Assembly (NCBI GenBank): GCA_033961575.1
Contig: CM066727.1
Location: 155,915,434-155,979,433, forward strand
Source of the DNA: Aselliscus stoliczkanus
Lineage: Eukaryota; Chordata; Mammalia; Chiroptera; Hipposideridae
Length of the DNA: 64,000 nucleotides
Direction of reading: 5' to 3'
In this document: positions 31,840 through 57,639 of the stretch, piece after piece
Position numbering within the stretch: the first letter of the stretch is position 1
How the letters are laid out: every line of letters starts with the position of its first letter
Notes under the pieces: model-generated
The model's database searches: none
The model's input: only the letters and a program-made list of their open reading frames with translations
Told to the model about the DNA's origin: nothing
Program-made: the position numbers and the translations under genes

Positions 31840-32660
31840 TTTTATCTTGAAAATGTTAAAGCTTTCTGTAGGCTTAAGGTGCAAGAATAATACAATAAAT
31901 GCATTTACCTTTCACCTAGATTCACTCTGTCAACATTTCCCCACATTTGCTTTATCTCTATGTAGATGTGTGTTTTTACTGAACCACTTGAGAGTTAATT
32001 GCAGACATCAACTTCATTCCTAAATACTTCATCATGTATTTACCAAGAACAGAGACATTTCTACATAATCACAAAACACTCAGAGAATTTAACAGTCATA
32101 CAATAAATATTTTCTAACATATAGTCTGTTTCAAATTTCCGCAATTGTCCAAACAGTGTCCTTATGACTTAAAAAAAAAAATTGGACCCTAGGGCCAGCC
32201 GAGAGGCTCAGTTGGTTAAGAGCTGGCTCAAGAGTGTAAGCTCTGAGCAACAGCAGTTCGATGTTCCAGCTGAGCTGCTGCTGAGCTGCCAACAGGTGGC
32301 AGGATGGCTCAGCTAAAAAAAATAAAATAAAATAAATAAAAAATTGGATCCAATCAAGTATCATTTAGTTATATATCTCTCTAGTTTCCTTAAAACTATA
32401 TCAATTTCTCAGCTGGGTTTTTTCTTCCATAACATTGATATTTTTGAAGAGTGTAGGCCAGTTATTTTAGAAATGCACCTCAATTTGTTTCCTTGTGATT
32501 AGATTTAGTTTAAACATTTTTTTGTAAGAATATTACCGAGGTGACATTATGTCTTTCCCATTGCATTGCTTTGGGGGCAGATGAGTGTGTGTCAGTGTGT
32601 CCCGTTTTTGGTGATGTTAAATCTGATCACTTGGCTAAGGTGGCATTCACAGCAAGTTTC
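31840..32660 (-). mobile_element. LINE-1 3' remnant, antisense, split by a SINE
   Basis: L1-like 3' UTR phrases ('aacatttccccacatttgct', 'tgtttcaaatttccgcaatt', 'aaatgcacctcaatttg') continue on both sides of the SINE at 32,192-32,340. Confidence 0.65.
32192..32340 (+). mobile_element. Short tRNA-derived bat SINE (family B, head only)
   Basis: Starts GGGCCAGCCGAGAGGCTCAG and stops at GGCAGGATGGCTCAGCT before an A-rich tail. 'aaaaattgga' repeats on both flanks. Confidence 0.8.
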
Positions 32661-32852
32661 TTTTCTTTTCTTTTTTTTTTTTTTTTCACAGCAGGTTTCT
32701 TAATCAGGGAGGATGTTACCTTCTAGAGGAGGAGAGAAATGAAGAGAACTGGAAGGAAGAGTGAGGAGATTAAAGACAAGAAAGCTGTGGCTGTTCAGCA
32801 TTTTTCCCCGGGGCAAAGACTGTGTGAAGGGACTAGGTGCATGCTTCCTAAT

Positions 32853-33001
32853 TTTTTTTTTTTTTTTTAGCTGAGCCATCCTGCCACCTGTTGGCAGCTC
32901 AACGGCAACTCAGCTGGGGTTGGCCTCGAACAGCTGTTGCTCAGAGCTCAGCTCGCACTCTTGAGCGAGCTCTTAACCAACTGAGCCACTCGGCCGGCCC
33001 C
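32853..33001 (-). mobile_element. Short tRNA-derived bat SINE (family B, head only)
   Basis: Complement of the same head as the copy at 32,192, also ending at the GGATGGCTCAGCT position before an A tail. 'cttcctaat' flanks it. Confidence 0.8.
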
Positions 33002-33014
33002 CCTTCCTAATCTT

Positions 33015-33196
33015 TTTACTTTTTTATTTTTTAATTTTATTGGGTAACAGTGTTTTTTTTTCCAGGACCCATTAGCTCCAAGTCAAGCAGTTGTCTTCAA
33101 TCTCGTTGTGGAGAGCTCCTTGGCCTATGTGGGAATCGAACTGGCAACCTTGGTGTTACGAGCCCACTCTCCAACTACCTGAGCTAACCGGCCGCC
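33015..33196 (-). mobile_element. tRNA-derived bat SINE (family C)
   Basis: On the minus strand: GGGCGGCCGGTTAGCTCAGG, B-box-like CAGTTCGATTCCC, body with 'ctccacaacgagattgaag', end AACACTGTTACCCAATAAAA. Confidence 0.8.
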
Positions 33197-33809
33197 CCAA
33201 CACCACTTTTTATTGATGACAGTATCTATAAGTCAATGATATCCCCATCCCACATTCTTTTGTTCAGGGTTGATGGAAGAATTTTATTGAATTTATGTAT
33301 ATCTGTGCCTACAACCCTAAAATCGGACCCTCTGAAGCTTATGAGATGAGAAAGTATGATATTTATTAAATATTGTTCCTTTCAGCCCTTCTCATCTCTT
33401 ATACACATATCTAAAGCTGGCTTCTGGAACCATTTCGGCAAGAGCAAAAGCAACTTTTTCCATGGCAACCTCTTAGTCAGGGAGATTGGGAAACAGGGAA
33501 AATGACCTTATGACTCTCTTAGTACTACTCTAAAATATCTTAGAGAAAAGTATGAGCATCATGATATTCTACCACTAAATGCTTCAGTAGTACCTCTTGA
33601 AAAGAACACCTTATAGCACCAAAATAACATTATCCCTCCGGACACAATTAAAAATAATCCCATATAATACCCAGTACATCTTCAAGTCTCCCCCATTTGT
33701 AAGAGGGGTTAATTTTGATGGGTGTGGGTTGAAGAGGGACTTGAAAAGCCCTTAGGAAGGAAGTGGGATTTTGAATAAGGCCTTGAATGATGACTAACAG
33801 CTACTTCAT

Positions 33810-34325
33810 TGTGGCAGGCTGACTCCAAGATAGCCTCAAATGATCCCCATCTCCTGGTAGTCATGCCCTTGGCTAATCCCTCCTAATGGGCTGGCCTAGT
33901 GACTTGCTTCTAGTTCAGAGAACACAGCAGAAGTGATGGGATGACACTTCTGTGATTAGGCCACCAGAGACTGTGACTTCCATTTTGCTAGCAGACTCTC
34001 CCTGGCTGGCTGTGAGGAAATGAGCTGCTGTGCTGGACAGGCCCATGAGGCAAGGAGCTGAGGTCCTCAGTCCCACAGCCTGCAGGAACTGAGTCCTGTC
34101 AACAACCACCTGAGCTTGGATTTGAGTCTTCCTCATTCAAGCTTCAGATGATACTGCAGCCCTGGCTGACATCATGACAGTAGTTTTGTGAGATTCTGAA
34201 GCAGAGCACCCAGCTAAGGCATGCCCAGACGCCTGATCAACAGAAACTATGAAATCATGAATGAATGTTGTTTTAAGCTGCTAAATGTATGGTAATTTGT
34301 TATGCAGCAATAGATAATCAATACA
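33810..34325 (+). mobile_element. MaLR solo LTR (MLT1-like)
   Basis: Begins TGTGGCAGGCTGA and ends near 'ttgttatgcagcaatagata' and 'aataca', the typical 3' end of MLT1-type LTRs of non-autonomous ERVL-MaLR elements. No viral coding sequence is present. Confidence 0.75.
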
Positions 34326-35479
34326 CTCATTTAATAAAACAGCCTAGCATATGGAAGTCATTGCTATCATCCCTTTTTACTGAGGAGGAAACTAAAATTC
34401 AGAGAGACTTGACCAACCGTCCAATGTACTGGTCATTTTCTGGGTTGCAAAAACAAAAGCAGACTCCAATTAATGTGAGCAGAAAAGACATTTATTGGAA
34501 GGATAGTGAATAGCTTGCTTATAGAATTGATGGAAAACCCAGAGTACCAGGCTTTAAAAACAGGCAGGAACCAAGGGAAATGAAGCAGCAGGAACCATAG
34601 AAGAGTCTGGTTCCCGGCTGCTGCCACAGTGATTGGATGCACGCCCCTGACAGCAGAATGAATTCTAAACTCCTCTAGTGTCTTTACCTTACCAGCTCCA
34701 GACTCAAAGCGCTTAGTTGGAAGTGCCTGATCATCTGTGCTTGGGTCAGCTTTGCACATGTTGGTGCCTGGGGTCAGCTTACAGTAGGTGCTCAAAAATA
34801 GTTCAACTCATAAATGAATCTGACAGTAGATGGAGAGCTAGCTCATGCTGCTAAGGCTTAGAAGCTGATGTGGCCCTTTGCCTTAATGCAATGACATTAC
34901 TAGCCCTTCCCAGGATTTCCGGAATTTCCCATATTGCCCTTGGGAGCGTGTAGATTGGGAGAAGTTTATAGATAGAATAGTGAAAAGCTATTAAGTATGG
35001 GCTGCAGCTTCAGGAATATGCCACCAGAGGGCACATGGGACTCAGAAATCTACTAAGGGATCTTGGAATCTCACTGCAGAATGGGGTGGTGGAGAAGGCT
35101 GAGGAAGTCTGGCTTGAATGGGGCTGTTTCAATGACCCCATAGAAGGACTACCAGTGGTGTGGCCACCAACACGTTTTTCTCTTCCTCATGGCTCGAGCT
35201 GCAACCTCTCCCATTGTCGAAGCTTTGGGTGCTCCTGGTCTTTGCTCTGAGATCTTGGGAGAACTTTGGACTCTTTTTTTTATGGCTTCAATTCTCTGAC
35301 TGTAAACACTCCCCACCACCCCATCAACTCTAGCCTAGCATTCGAGTAGAGTGCAGGGGTGGGGTGAAGGGTGTGCCTCTGGCCCTGAAAATGGGGCAGG
35401 GTTGGTACTGGCAGTAGCTTCCCCAACCTAGAGCTTCATATGGCAGTAGAACAGGAGGAGGTGGGGTTTGTCTTCTCTG

Positions 35480-35560
35480 TACTGTAACTTCCATTGCTTA
35501 GCACAGTACCTGGCATGTAGTAGGTGCTCGATAAATATTTGTCAGTTTTCAATAATTACT
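35480..35560 (+). mobile_element. L2/MIR 3' end remnant
   Basis: 'cagtacctggcatgtagtag' and 'gtgctcgataaatatttgtc' match the shared 3' end of L2 and MIR elements. Confidence 0.6.
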
Positions 35561-35609
35561 TGATATGGATAAACCACTCAGAAGGAACCAAGACAAGTCA
35601 TTAGAGTAC

Positions 35610-36365
35610 TCCAACTTCAAAACATTTCCCCAGTCTTTCCACTTCTCAGCATCCCACAATCGCCACCCTTGTTCAAGCCACTGCTCTTTCTACCTGGACC
35701 ACTATAATAGCTTCCTAAGTGTTTTCCCTTGCATCTCTTAATCCCTCATCCACCCAGCAGCCAACATGATCTTTTAAAACCATAAATCAGGTCATGTCAC
35801 TTCCGAGCTTAATGTCTTCCAAAGGCTTCTCATTACACTTTGAATGAAATCCAAACTCCTTACCCTGGCCTATGAGCTGTACGCCAGCTAGGGCCTGCCT
35901 TCCTCTGTGACTTCATCTTGTACTACTTTCTTCCTCTACCACATTGGGCTTCAGCCTCACTGGCTCACTGAACACAGTGAGCTGGCTGTTGTCTTAGGAC
36001 TTTTGCATGAGTTGCCCCCTCTGCCTGGAATGTTCTTTACCCAGATTTCTTGCATGGCTGATTCCCTGTCATTCAGGTTTCTATGTAAATGTCACTTCCT
36101 CAGAGAGGCTTTTCAAGTAGGTTTCTCCCTCAATCACTTCCTACCCATCCCCATTTCTATTTGTCATCCTTGTACTTACCATCCACTATCTTTCATCTAG
36201 TTATTTGTTTCATGTCTCCTCCAGCTAGAAGGCAAGCTCCTTGAGACTAAGGAGTCAGTTTTCTGCTTTCAATTACTGTATCCTCAGCACCTATTAATAG
36301 AACAGTACCTAGTACATAGGCACTCAATAAACATTTGTGGAAAGAATGGATGAATGAATGAATGA
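35610..36365 (+). mobile_element. L2 LINE 3' region, long copy
   Basis: About 750 bases with ordered L2 landmarks: 'gttcaagccactgctctttc', 'aaaaccataaatcaggtcat', 'aaatccaaactccttaccct', 'ccccctctgcctggaatgtt', and the (GAAT)-type end 'atgaatgaatgaatga'. The old reading frame is broken. Confidence 0.8.
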
Positions 36366-37013
36366 CGGGGAACTAAAGAACAGAGAATGGAAGGATGGAT
36401 ACCTCTGGACTTTACAGTCAATCAGTCCATTCCTATGAGTGGTAGTGGTTGTGGGACTGGCGGTGGCCAAGGCCTCCTCCACCCCTGAGACCTGGAGGTA
36501 GCCAAAAGTCTCTGGGGTGGTGGTGGGAGCAGCAGTCATGTTAGGGATGGTGAAATGGACAGGTTATATTTGCTGGACCAAGTGAATGTGGGTTGTCTTT
36601 GCACATCTTTCTTACTTTCAGAAAATGTAATCTGCAGAAACTGATCTTTAAGACAGAAAAGTTAGGGAATGGTTATTTGCATTTTCAAAGCAATCTTTGC
36701 TTTGTAAAAGGGAGTAGGCAGTGGCTTAACTGTTTCCCAAACAACCCAGGGAAGGCTCAGGAGACTCAAGCCCATTCATTTGTCACATTACAGGGTGTTT
36801 TCAACACTGGATATTTATAGAGTGTTGTCCAGATACACTTATGACTATATGGAACTTGCATTTACATATAATATACTCTCTTTATAGAAATTTCCTTTTC
36901 CTGAAAATGAGGGGTTGGGAATACATCACTCTGTGACTGTGGCCTGTATTAGAAAAACCAAGGTCATTGAGACCAAGCTAGGCTTGGAGAAATAAAAACA
37001 GTTCATGTTAGCA

Positions 37014-37014
<1 letters not shown>

Positions 37015-37045
<31 letters not shown>
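37015..37045. repeat. (TC)n imperfect microsatellite
   Basis: Pyrimidine tract of TC units with two TTT interruptions. Confidence 0.8.
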
Positions 37046-37849
37046 TCTTTGGTTAGATTAAAACCTTCCAGTTGATCCCAGACTTGCAGTTTATTTTCCA
37101 TTCTGGAGGATGGAGGTCTTTTCTGAATATTTTACTTATTGTAGTGGTTCACAAACTAGGCTCAGCAGGGCTGGTGTTCCATAGGCTGGATAGAGACATT
37201 CTGTCATGAAAGCAGAGTAATAGCCGTCTTGTCCCAGTTCAAAGAAAAAAAATAAAATAAAATTCTCTCAATTTTAAGGCTTTTACAATATTTCCCCCCT
37301 AAAACTTTGGTGCCTGTGATTCTAAACTCTATTAGATATGGCATAGCACAAAATTATGTGTTTAGTTATTTTAATATGTTAGTATTTCATCATGTTCTGC
37401 TGAGAAAACCCTTTCTTTTAGTGACTTAGAGTAAATCTTAGAGACTCCATGTTTTCTACCAAGCTACTCATTTGCGAGCTTTTTAAAACACCTTGGTGCC
37501 TTTCAGAGATAGCTGGCTTGACAGAAATATGTCTGGCACATGTAATCCTCTGCCACGGAGGGGCTGGTGGAAGGCCCAGGCTTTCACCCGGTCCAATGAG
37601 GAGTCCCTGGCCCTGTGCATTTGGCCAGTGGTAGCAGTTCTCACATTTTTTTTGGGTCACAGAGCTAGATAGAGATCAAGGGCCCACTGTCCCAAATCCT
37701 TCAATGTAGTACTCCTGAGGTGAATGAGGACGAAGCCCACCCACCAGCAGAAGAATGTCTGTGATTCTGAGGAGATACCAGGAAAGGGCCTGGCACAACT
37801 CATGTCTGTGACATATACAGACATAATCATAGTGCGGCAGATGGGAAAG

Positions 37850-38195
37850 AGCAATGAATTGGGGTCAGTGGCTATGAATTCTGGTGCCACTTCTGCCACC
37901 AAGCAGCTGTGTGACTTGGGCAAGTCCCTTCCCATCTCAGGGGCTTAGTTTTCTGTAGTTAGTGTAGCACTCTGGTGACAAAGGCAGATCCCAGGTGAGA
38001 CTGCAAGCCTTCTGAATCTGCACCTACCACTTCCTCTCTGACCTTGGAGAAACTATTAAACCTCTCTGTGCCTCGCTTCTCCCATCTCTAAGGGGAGGGT
38101 GATAATAATAGCATCATAAAGTTGTTATGAGAATTAGAAGGGCTTAGAAGAATACTTGGCACATAGGAAATGCTATCTAAACGCTTGCTTACATA
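37850..38195 (+). mobile_element. Two adjacent MIR remnants
   Basis: 'tgtgtgacttgggcaagtcc' near 37,910 and 'gggtgataataatagcatca' with 'acttggcacataggaaatgc' near 38,097-38,173 are MIR core and 3' parts, same orientation. Confidence 0.6.
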
Positions 38196-39699
38196 ATATA
38201 ACTATAATTACTAAAAGTATAGTAGCTGAATTGGATCATCTTTATGACCCCTTCTGTTCTAATATCTTATATATTTAAAAATTAATAATTGAGTATTTCC
38301 CATGTGCCTAGCGCTAGCTCATGTTTCCTATCTGTGAAATAAGAGACCCGAAAAATATTTAAGTCCCAAATAATCTATAGTGCTAGAAATAGTTCCTCTG
38401 TGTTAGGTGCTGATGGTGGCTGCCCTCCAGGAACCGGAAACAGAATTCAGGAGGCCAGATGAACCCACCAGCTGTACATTAGGGTAGAGGAGGCCAGGGT
38501 GACTTAAAGCACCCAGAGATGGACCCCCTAGCATATTTCTCCAGCTTATTTGGTTGCCGTCTTTTTTTTTTTCCATTATTATTCCAAAAGAAAACAAAGC
38601 CATCCATTCCAAAATATAAAATTTCATGATGCACCCATTTCTTTTTCTCAGTTGTCTTTTGCACTTTCCCCATATGGCCCAGAAACATTATTCTAAGAGG
38701 TAAATGGCAGAAACTGGATTCAGGTTGGAGAGGAAATTTTGTTAGTGATGAGAACATTAGCTCCTTGAAGGGCAAAGAGGCCCCAAAGGTCAAATTACAG
38801 GCCAGGCCTGTACAATTGAGAATCATTTATGACATAATAAACTATTTCTTTCTCATTTTCATTTCCTATTTTCAAACATTTTTTAAAAATTTAAAAAAAT
38901 TTTTCCTATTTAAAAATTTTTTTATTTATTTTTCAAACATTTTAACCAACATTTTTCTAGCTGATCCACAAAATCCTGTAAGAAAGACAAGGCAGATAGT
39001 TTCATCCCCATTTTATAGAAGAGGCTCGGAGTAAGTGATAGTTTACTCAATGTACATAGTGTGCAATTCCATATGCCTGACAAGTGACAGAAACAGATTT
39101 CTCTAGTTCTTCCCTTTTCTTCCTTCAGGCAAGCTCTGTTTGGGGCTTAGGAACCCCAGTGAGGGCTAGGTCTGAGGAGCGAGCAGTTTCAGACAGATAT
39201 CTAGGTTGTCAGATCTCAGGTGGGGAAGGGGCTGCCAAGAGAGGAGCTGGTTGAGAGAACCCTGAGCTGGCCTCCAAGGGATGCCAGGTAAGTTGCCCTC
39301 TTCCCAGCTCTGGAAGCATGAATGGCACCTCCGCTAACCTCAGACTCACCTATATCCTGTGAGTTAACCCTCTCCCCCTCTCTGGCTACATCATCTTTCT
39401 AACTCTCAAAGGGTTAAAGCAGCTTCCACGTGATTTTCCCATCATCCAGGTAACTTTGGCAGCTGCTCCATGCTTGAAAACGTGGGAAATACATAAAAGT
39501 CCCAGTTTCTCAGCTCGTGCGCTTAGCAGTGCACCCCCCCTCCACCCTCCACCTCAGCAGGGAAACACAACCCTTTAGGTAAAAGGTGTTGAGGGAGGGA
39601 TTGTGCAGGTTGCAAGGTGCAGTGGAGGGGCTTCCCAGAGAGAGCGGGGCTGCGGGGCAGCCTGAAGAGTGCCACTTCTTCAGTTCCCCTTCTGGGCTC

Positions 39700-40900
39700 T
39701 GGGTGCAGTAGGTTCGCTTAGCGGCCGGTGCCCCAGAGAGCTGGGGGAGGAGGAAAAAACGTGGTGCGCGGGGAAGCAGGCCGCACACACCTGGCGCCTT
39801 GTGGAATGAAATCTTAATTAATTATTAAACTGAGTCCCCGCGGGAGGGAGCAGGGCCGTGGTAGGCAGGGCGGGGTTGGGGGGGCGAGGAGGGGAGGGGT
39901 GAGGAGTGGGCACTGGCGTCTGCCCCAGGGGTCCCAGACTGGAAGGAAGCCGACCCGCCGTGTGAGGGGCTGGGGGTGATTGCTGCGCGAGGGTGGGCGT
40001 GCGGGATTGCTGCGGGACCCCTGGAGTGAGGGTGGGGGGAGACTGCTGGAGGATGCGGCCCGAGGGCGGAGGGAACCGGGAGCCGGCTGGACGGCCCCCT
40101 CCCCGCCCCCCGGGGTCTTGATCCCAGAACAGTGGCCGCTTGTTTTCCCAGGACTGGGGGAGGGGCGCGCGGAGGGAAGGATCCCCTTCTTTAGTCTCCC
40201 CCACCCCTACCCTGTTCTTCGGAAGGGGAGTGGGCCGCCCGGCCTGGAGTCCGGGGAGGAGGAGGGGTGCCTAGACAAAAGGAGCTTGTGCCTTTAAGGC
40301 GGGGAGTCCGGGAGCTGGCGGGGAGGGGACTTCTGGATCCGGGGTAGAGGGCGGCTGCGCTGGACAGCAGGGAGGGGGCGCGGGCCGGGCGGACGGCGGA
40401 CGGCGGGAGGGACGGCCGGGACGCGCGGGCACGGAGCAGGACCGCGGGACTGCCGGCCGGCTGGCCGGGGCCCGCGGGGGCGGCGGGGCGGGGGCCAGGG
40501 GGAGGCGCCGACCCGGGCCGGCAGGTGAGACGCACCCGGGCGTGGGGGAGGGAAGCGGGCGCTCGGGGCTCCGTGCGGCTGCAGGTCTCCCGCCGGGTTC
40601 CGAGAGTTTCTTTGCGGGGCGAGGAAGCGGAGATGGGGAATTTCAGGCGTGTTTGGGGGAAGCCCCGGGGGCTGGCTGAGGGCAGTGGGGGCCGTGATGG
40701 GGGTCTCAAGGCTCCCTGCCCTCGCTCCCAGCCGCACGCGTCCTTCCTCCTCCCGGAGCAAATTCCCGGCTGGCGTGGACCTGTGGGAAAGGCGTCCACT
40801 GGGGGAGGCGAGGGTCTGAGGTTTTTGCTGCGGGGCCGTGGTGCGAGCCTCCAAGTTTGGGGGTAGAGTGGTTGTGTTTCGGGGAGTGGAGGGAGGCAGC
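39700..40900 (+). promoter_or_regulatory. ADCY6: CpG island promoter of ADCY6
   Basis: Very GC-rich with dense CG (densest 40,370-40,560), many GGGCGG-like boxes and no clear TATA box. It lies 4 kb upstream of the first coding exon and faces ADCY6. Confidence 0.75.
40340..40523 (+). other. ADCY6: Probable ADCY6 non-coding first exon
   Basis: A strong donor GGCAG|GTGAGA at 40,523/40,524 ends the GC-rich core. The coding exon begins one base before its ATG, so an upstream 5' UTR exon is required. The start of this exon is a guess. Confidence 0.4.
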
Positions 40901-42364
40901 CTAGGCCGGAGGGCGGGATGCCTCTGCCTGCAGGATCCCCCCTCCTCTCCCTCTAGACCTTGGGAATGAAAGGGGTGGTGTAAGGGCTGCTGCAGGGTGG
41001 GCCTGGGGGAAAAGACTGTACTCAGAACCGATTCCGGGGCCTTATTGCAAAGCTAAAGGTGGAATGAGGCGGTGGGACTCTTTTCTCCATACCCTGCTTT
41101 TACCAGTGTACCCCTGGGAGGTGGAGCTGCCTGGTGGGGCTTATGTAGATGGGGGTGGAGGTGGGAGCCTTCGGCAATCTTTACGGAGACCAAAGGCTGG
41201 GGAAGAGAGAACTTGACGCTGGACGTCCAGATACAGGCCCTGGGGAGGCTCCTCTACATCTGGAAAGGCCTGGAATTGAGGCCCACGTTTCAGCATGGTG
41301 GGCGGTGCTGGCACTGAGGAGCCCTGCTTGGGCAGTGCTTTCTGCCATGAACTTTCTGAAATCAGCTTAAATCCCCTGGAGCCTCCTTTTGCCAAGGAGG
41401 GCAGGGGCAGAGGGGCCCTGGAGAAAGGATGGACAGGCGGTAGCTAGAAAGAAGGTTGGGGCAAAGCCATTCTTGGGGCTGGTCCTTGGCCTGCTTTAGA
41501 CTCTGGGTCTCAGGCTGGAGGACCAGGTCTTGGGAGGGATTTGAGGTCTGGGCGTCACTGGGCCTTCGTAGGCCAGGCTGAATGGATATTATGGCTCCTG
41601 CTGTTGGGAGCCAGCGGTGCCTGGAGCAGTAGATTTGTAGAGAGGAAAGAAATTGGGAGCCGGGGGAGGAGGAGGTCAGAGGCACAGGCTCAGGAGACTG
41701 TCTCTGGGAAAGAAGGAGGTGGTCTGTGGTTCATAGTGATGGGTTCCTGAACAAGGAGGGTTGGGGGACCATATAGGGAAGTTTTGTGGCTTTGAACAGT
41801 GCCCTCCCCTGTTCCCTGCCTGGCATGGAATGAGTTCTCCAAGATGGGCAGTGCCTGGAGTGGAGCCCAGGGTGGGATGGTTGCAGTTGGTTGGACAATT
41901 ATAGAGTTCTGAAGCGGTCCCCTTGTGGGAGTCAGAGCGTTTTTTGGGAGGGTCATGCGTTCCCCTGGACAGTGTCTGCCCCTTCCTCTGTGAGTATGAG
42001 CCAGATGATAGGATGTGCTTCCAGGGGGCTGGGAACATGGCCAGACACACAGGTCCTTTGGGAACAGAGGCCTGGGCCAGTGGTGGTGGTGATGGGGGAA
42101 GAACAGGTCAGGGGACTGGTGAGTGGGAGGAGGCTGAGGCAAAATGTCATAGGGTGGGACATCTGCTCACTCTGGGCTCTGTCTCCAGCAGCTCTGGGGA
42201 CTGACAGCCGAGGACACAGGGACCGATAGAACCAGGCAGCTGACTGGCTGGGGTGATGCCTATTGTTGTTCATGACTTTCCTCACTTTCCATCTCTTGGA
42301 CACCGGCAGAGTTTTGGATTCAAAGTGGTGTAGGGTGGGGAGAATAACTGTTTTATTGCACACT

Positions 42365-42520
42365 GCATGACAGGTACTGTTAGATTCTTTCCTTAAGTGG
42401 TTACTGTTCCCATTTTACAGATGAAGAAGCTGATACAGGGAGGTTAAATAACTTGTCCAAGGCCATGAAGCTAGCCAATAATCGCAATAAGGTTTGAAAC
42501 CTGGTCTCTCTCCGAAGATC
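42365..42520 (-). mobile_element. MIR SINE remnant
   Basis: Complement of the MIR core: 'cccattttacagatgaagaa' and 'ggttaaataacttgtccaag'. Confidence 0.7.
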
Positions 42521-44599
42521 ATGCTTCTAATGAAGTATTTTGAAGAGCCAGGCTTTCTTTGGTGACGTTTTGCAAATGCCAGTTCTACTAAAAGTCTTGG
42601 GTTTCTGATCTGTCCATCCAGATGGTTCTGTTAGTGATGTTACGGGGCCGAAGGGCGCGCTACTGTGTGGAATATAGGAGAAGGGATGCCAAGAGAACTT
42701 GGGTGAGGGTGAACCAAGGGTGGGTTTTTTTTTGCTGTGCAGAGAGATCACAGCCTACCTTCTGCTTCGTGAGCACCCGGGGGTCTGCTTGGAATGCCAC
42801 TTGTCTGGCTGGAGCAGCTGGTCCTGTGGCCACCTGGGGCAAGCGCTGGGTACTCTCCTCTTGTCCCCTGGTGAGTACAAATGTCAGTGCTGTTAGCTCT
42901 GCAGGTTTAAGTGCAAGGAGCCCCTCAGGGTGCCCTGTGGGCATGGAGGAGTGTGGCCCTGGTGTAGACACAGGCACCCACAGATGACAGTGCTCTTATC
43001 CTCATCTTCTCTGGACCTGGGCTCAGCTGGGAGACACGTTGAGGGTATTATCATGGAGTACTCCCACCCAGTTCAAGATACTTCCCCTCCAGGAGACCTG
43101 AGCTCTGGGGCTGATTTGATTAATCTCGATCCCGGTAACTTGGGCCAGCTATATGAAACTGCAGTGGACCTCTATGTTTTTGTGTTTTTTTTTTTTCTCT
43201 CTGTCAAATCTGTCCTGTGCCCCAGATGGCCGCCAAACCAGCTTCACAGGGTTTTGGTGAAGATCAGATGGAATTAGGCATGTTGAAAGGATCTTGAAAA
43301 GTTTAAAGCACAGAGAAAGTGCATAGTAATATTATTATCCATCCATCTTGTCTACTCAGTGAACATGGATTTAGACTCTGGGGGTGTTGCAGATATAAGA
43401 ATAAGCAATACAGGTCCAAATCCTTGCCCTCGTGAAGTTGACATTCCAGTTAGGAGAGACAGACAATGAACGAATAAGAAAAACATATAGAATGGCAGTT
43501 GCTGATAAGAGCTGTGGAGAAAAATAAAGCATAAAGCTGGAGAGTGAGATAGGCACTCCAGGAAAGGGGGTTGCTATTTTAATAGAGTGGTCAGGGAAAA
43601 CTCATGATAAGGGGACATTTGAGCTTTGACCTGGAGGAGCTCAGGTTCCAGGCAAAGGGAACAGCAAGAAGTAAGGTTTCAGACTGGCCTGTACACAGTG
43701 TACTGGGGACCAGCAAAGAGGTTAAGAGGGCCGAGTGCAGTGAGAAAGGTGAAGAATCATAGGTCATCATTATGTTAGCTGCTCTATACCAAAGCCCTTG
43801 AGCTTTCTACTTTTTCAACGTAAATGTTTTGAGTCCCTACTGTGAGTCAAGTTCAGTACTTGGTGCTGGGGATAAAAATGCAGAGCAAAATACAGAGGGT
43901 GTGTACACATTTTAAGAAAGGAAAAAACTGTATTAAAATTGTAATAATATATAACTGATAACAAAAGATGAATACAAGTCACGTGTATGCATTTTTCTTG
44001 CCTCCCTGGTAGATATAATTCCCACCCTCACTAAATGTATAACAAGAGGAGCAGAGATCCGCATTAAAACAAGGGATGATTTAATTATAATTGTGATAAG
44101 GACCGTGGAGGAAGTGTATGGAGGGTACAGGGACCAAACTTAGCCAGGACATCTTTCCTGAGGAAGTTCTTTGTAAGCTGTGATCTGAGGGAGAGGTTGA
44201 ATTCAGCTTGGTGAAGTGCGCATAGTGTGTAAGTGTGATGGGGAAGGATGGGGAAAGATTCCCTTTTGTACAGAGGTCACCGACTGGCAGCTTGCAGGCT
44301 GAATCCATTCCATAGACTTGATTTATTTGGCTTGCAGTGTTGAAAAATGTGAATTACTTGCCAACATTTAAAAATCAGGAGATGTCTCATTTAAATCTAC
44401 ATTTTCCCCCCAGCTTCTATTGAAGAATCAAATCAGGCTCCACTGGGACTCCCCGGGCACCAATCTACTGGTGTGGGGTGGTGCTCAGGGTGTGCACCCT
44501 CCTGAATGAGGGGTGTTTTTGCTCATTGACACAAGGCACTTGAATTTGTAACCGCCAAGAAATCAGTGCCTTTTAGGGAAGAGATGAATGTTTAGGTGT

Positions 44600-44790
44600 A
44601 TTGCTTTGGAGTCAGACGGATCTGGGTTAGCATCTTGGTTCTTACACTTAGTGCTTGATCTTGGGTAAATTACCTCACGGTCTTCTAAGTTTCCATATCG
44701 TTGAATGGGGATACCATCATCTTTCTCAGTGTCATTTTATGAGGATGTTGTGTTTGGAGCTTGGCAATGGGAAATGTTCAGTGAATGATA
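44600..44790 (+). mobile_element. MIR SINE remnant next to the ADCY6 coding start
   Basis: 'tttggagtcagacggatctg' and 'gatcttgggtaaattacctc' match MIR in sense orientation. It ends within about 70 bases of the acceptor of the first coding exon. Confidence 0.7.
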
Positions 44791-44855
44791 GTTACTGGCG
44801 GTGGCAGACCGTGATGGTGGTAGTAATACCATCTCATCCCTTTCCTCCTGGCAGC

Positions 44856-57639
<12,784 letters not shown>

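Larger units (their letters stand above)
23320..39700. other. Intergenic region between CACNB3 and ADCY6
   Basis: About 16 kb with no protein-coding exon that I can recognise. The part 25,850-27,980 is largely unique. From 27,988 to 38,200 it is dominated by SINE, L1, L2, MIR and MaLR remnants and simple repeats. Confidence 0.75.
40524..44854. other. ADCY6: ADCY6 intron 1
   Basis: About 4.3 kb assuming the donor at 40,523. Contains MIR remnants near 42,365 and 44,600 and two divergent repeat-like stretches near 43,330-43,700 and 43,820-44,270 that I cannot assign to a family. Confidence 0.6.

Noticed and set aside
33810..34325. Intact endogenous retrovirus
   Set aside because: Only a solo MaLR-type LTR is present, with no internal region or open viral gene.
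40191..40866. Open frames of about 110-200 codons near the ADCY6 promoter
   Set aside because: Same compositional effect in the GC-rich promoter; low-complexity Pro/Arg/Ala products and no splice support.
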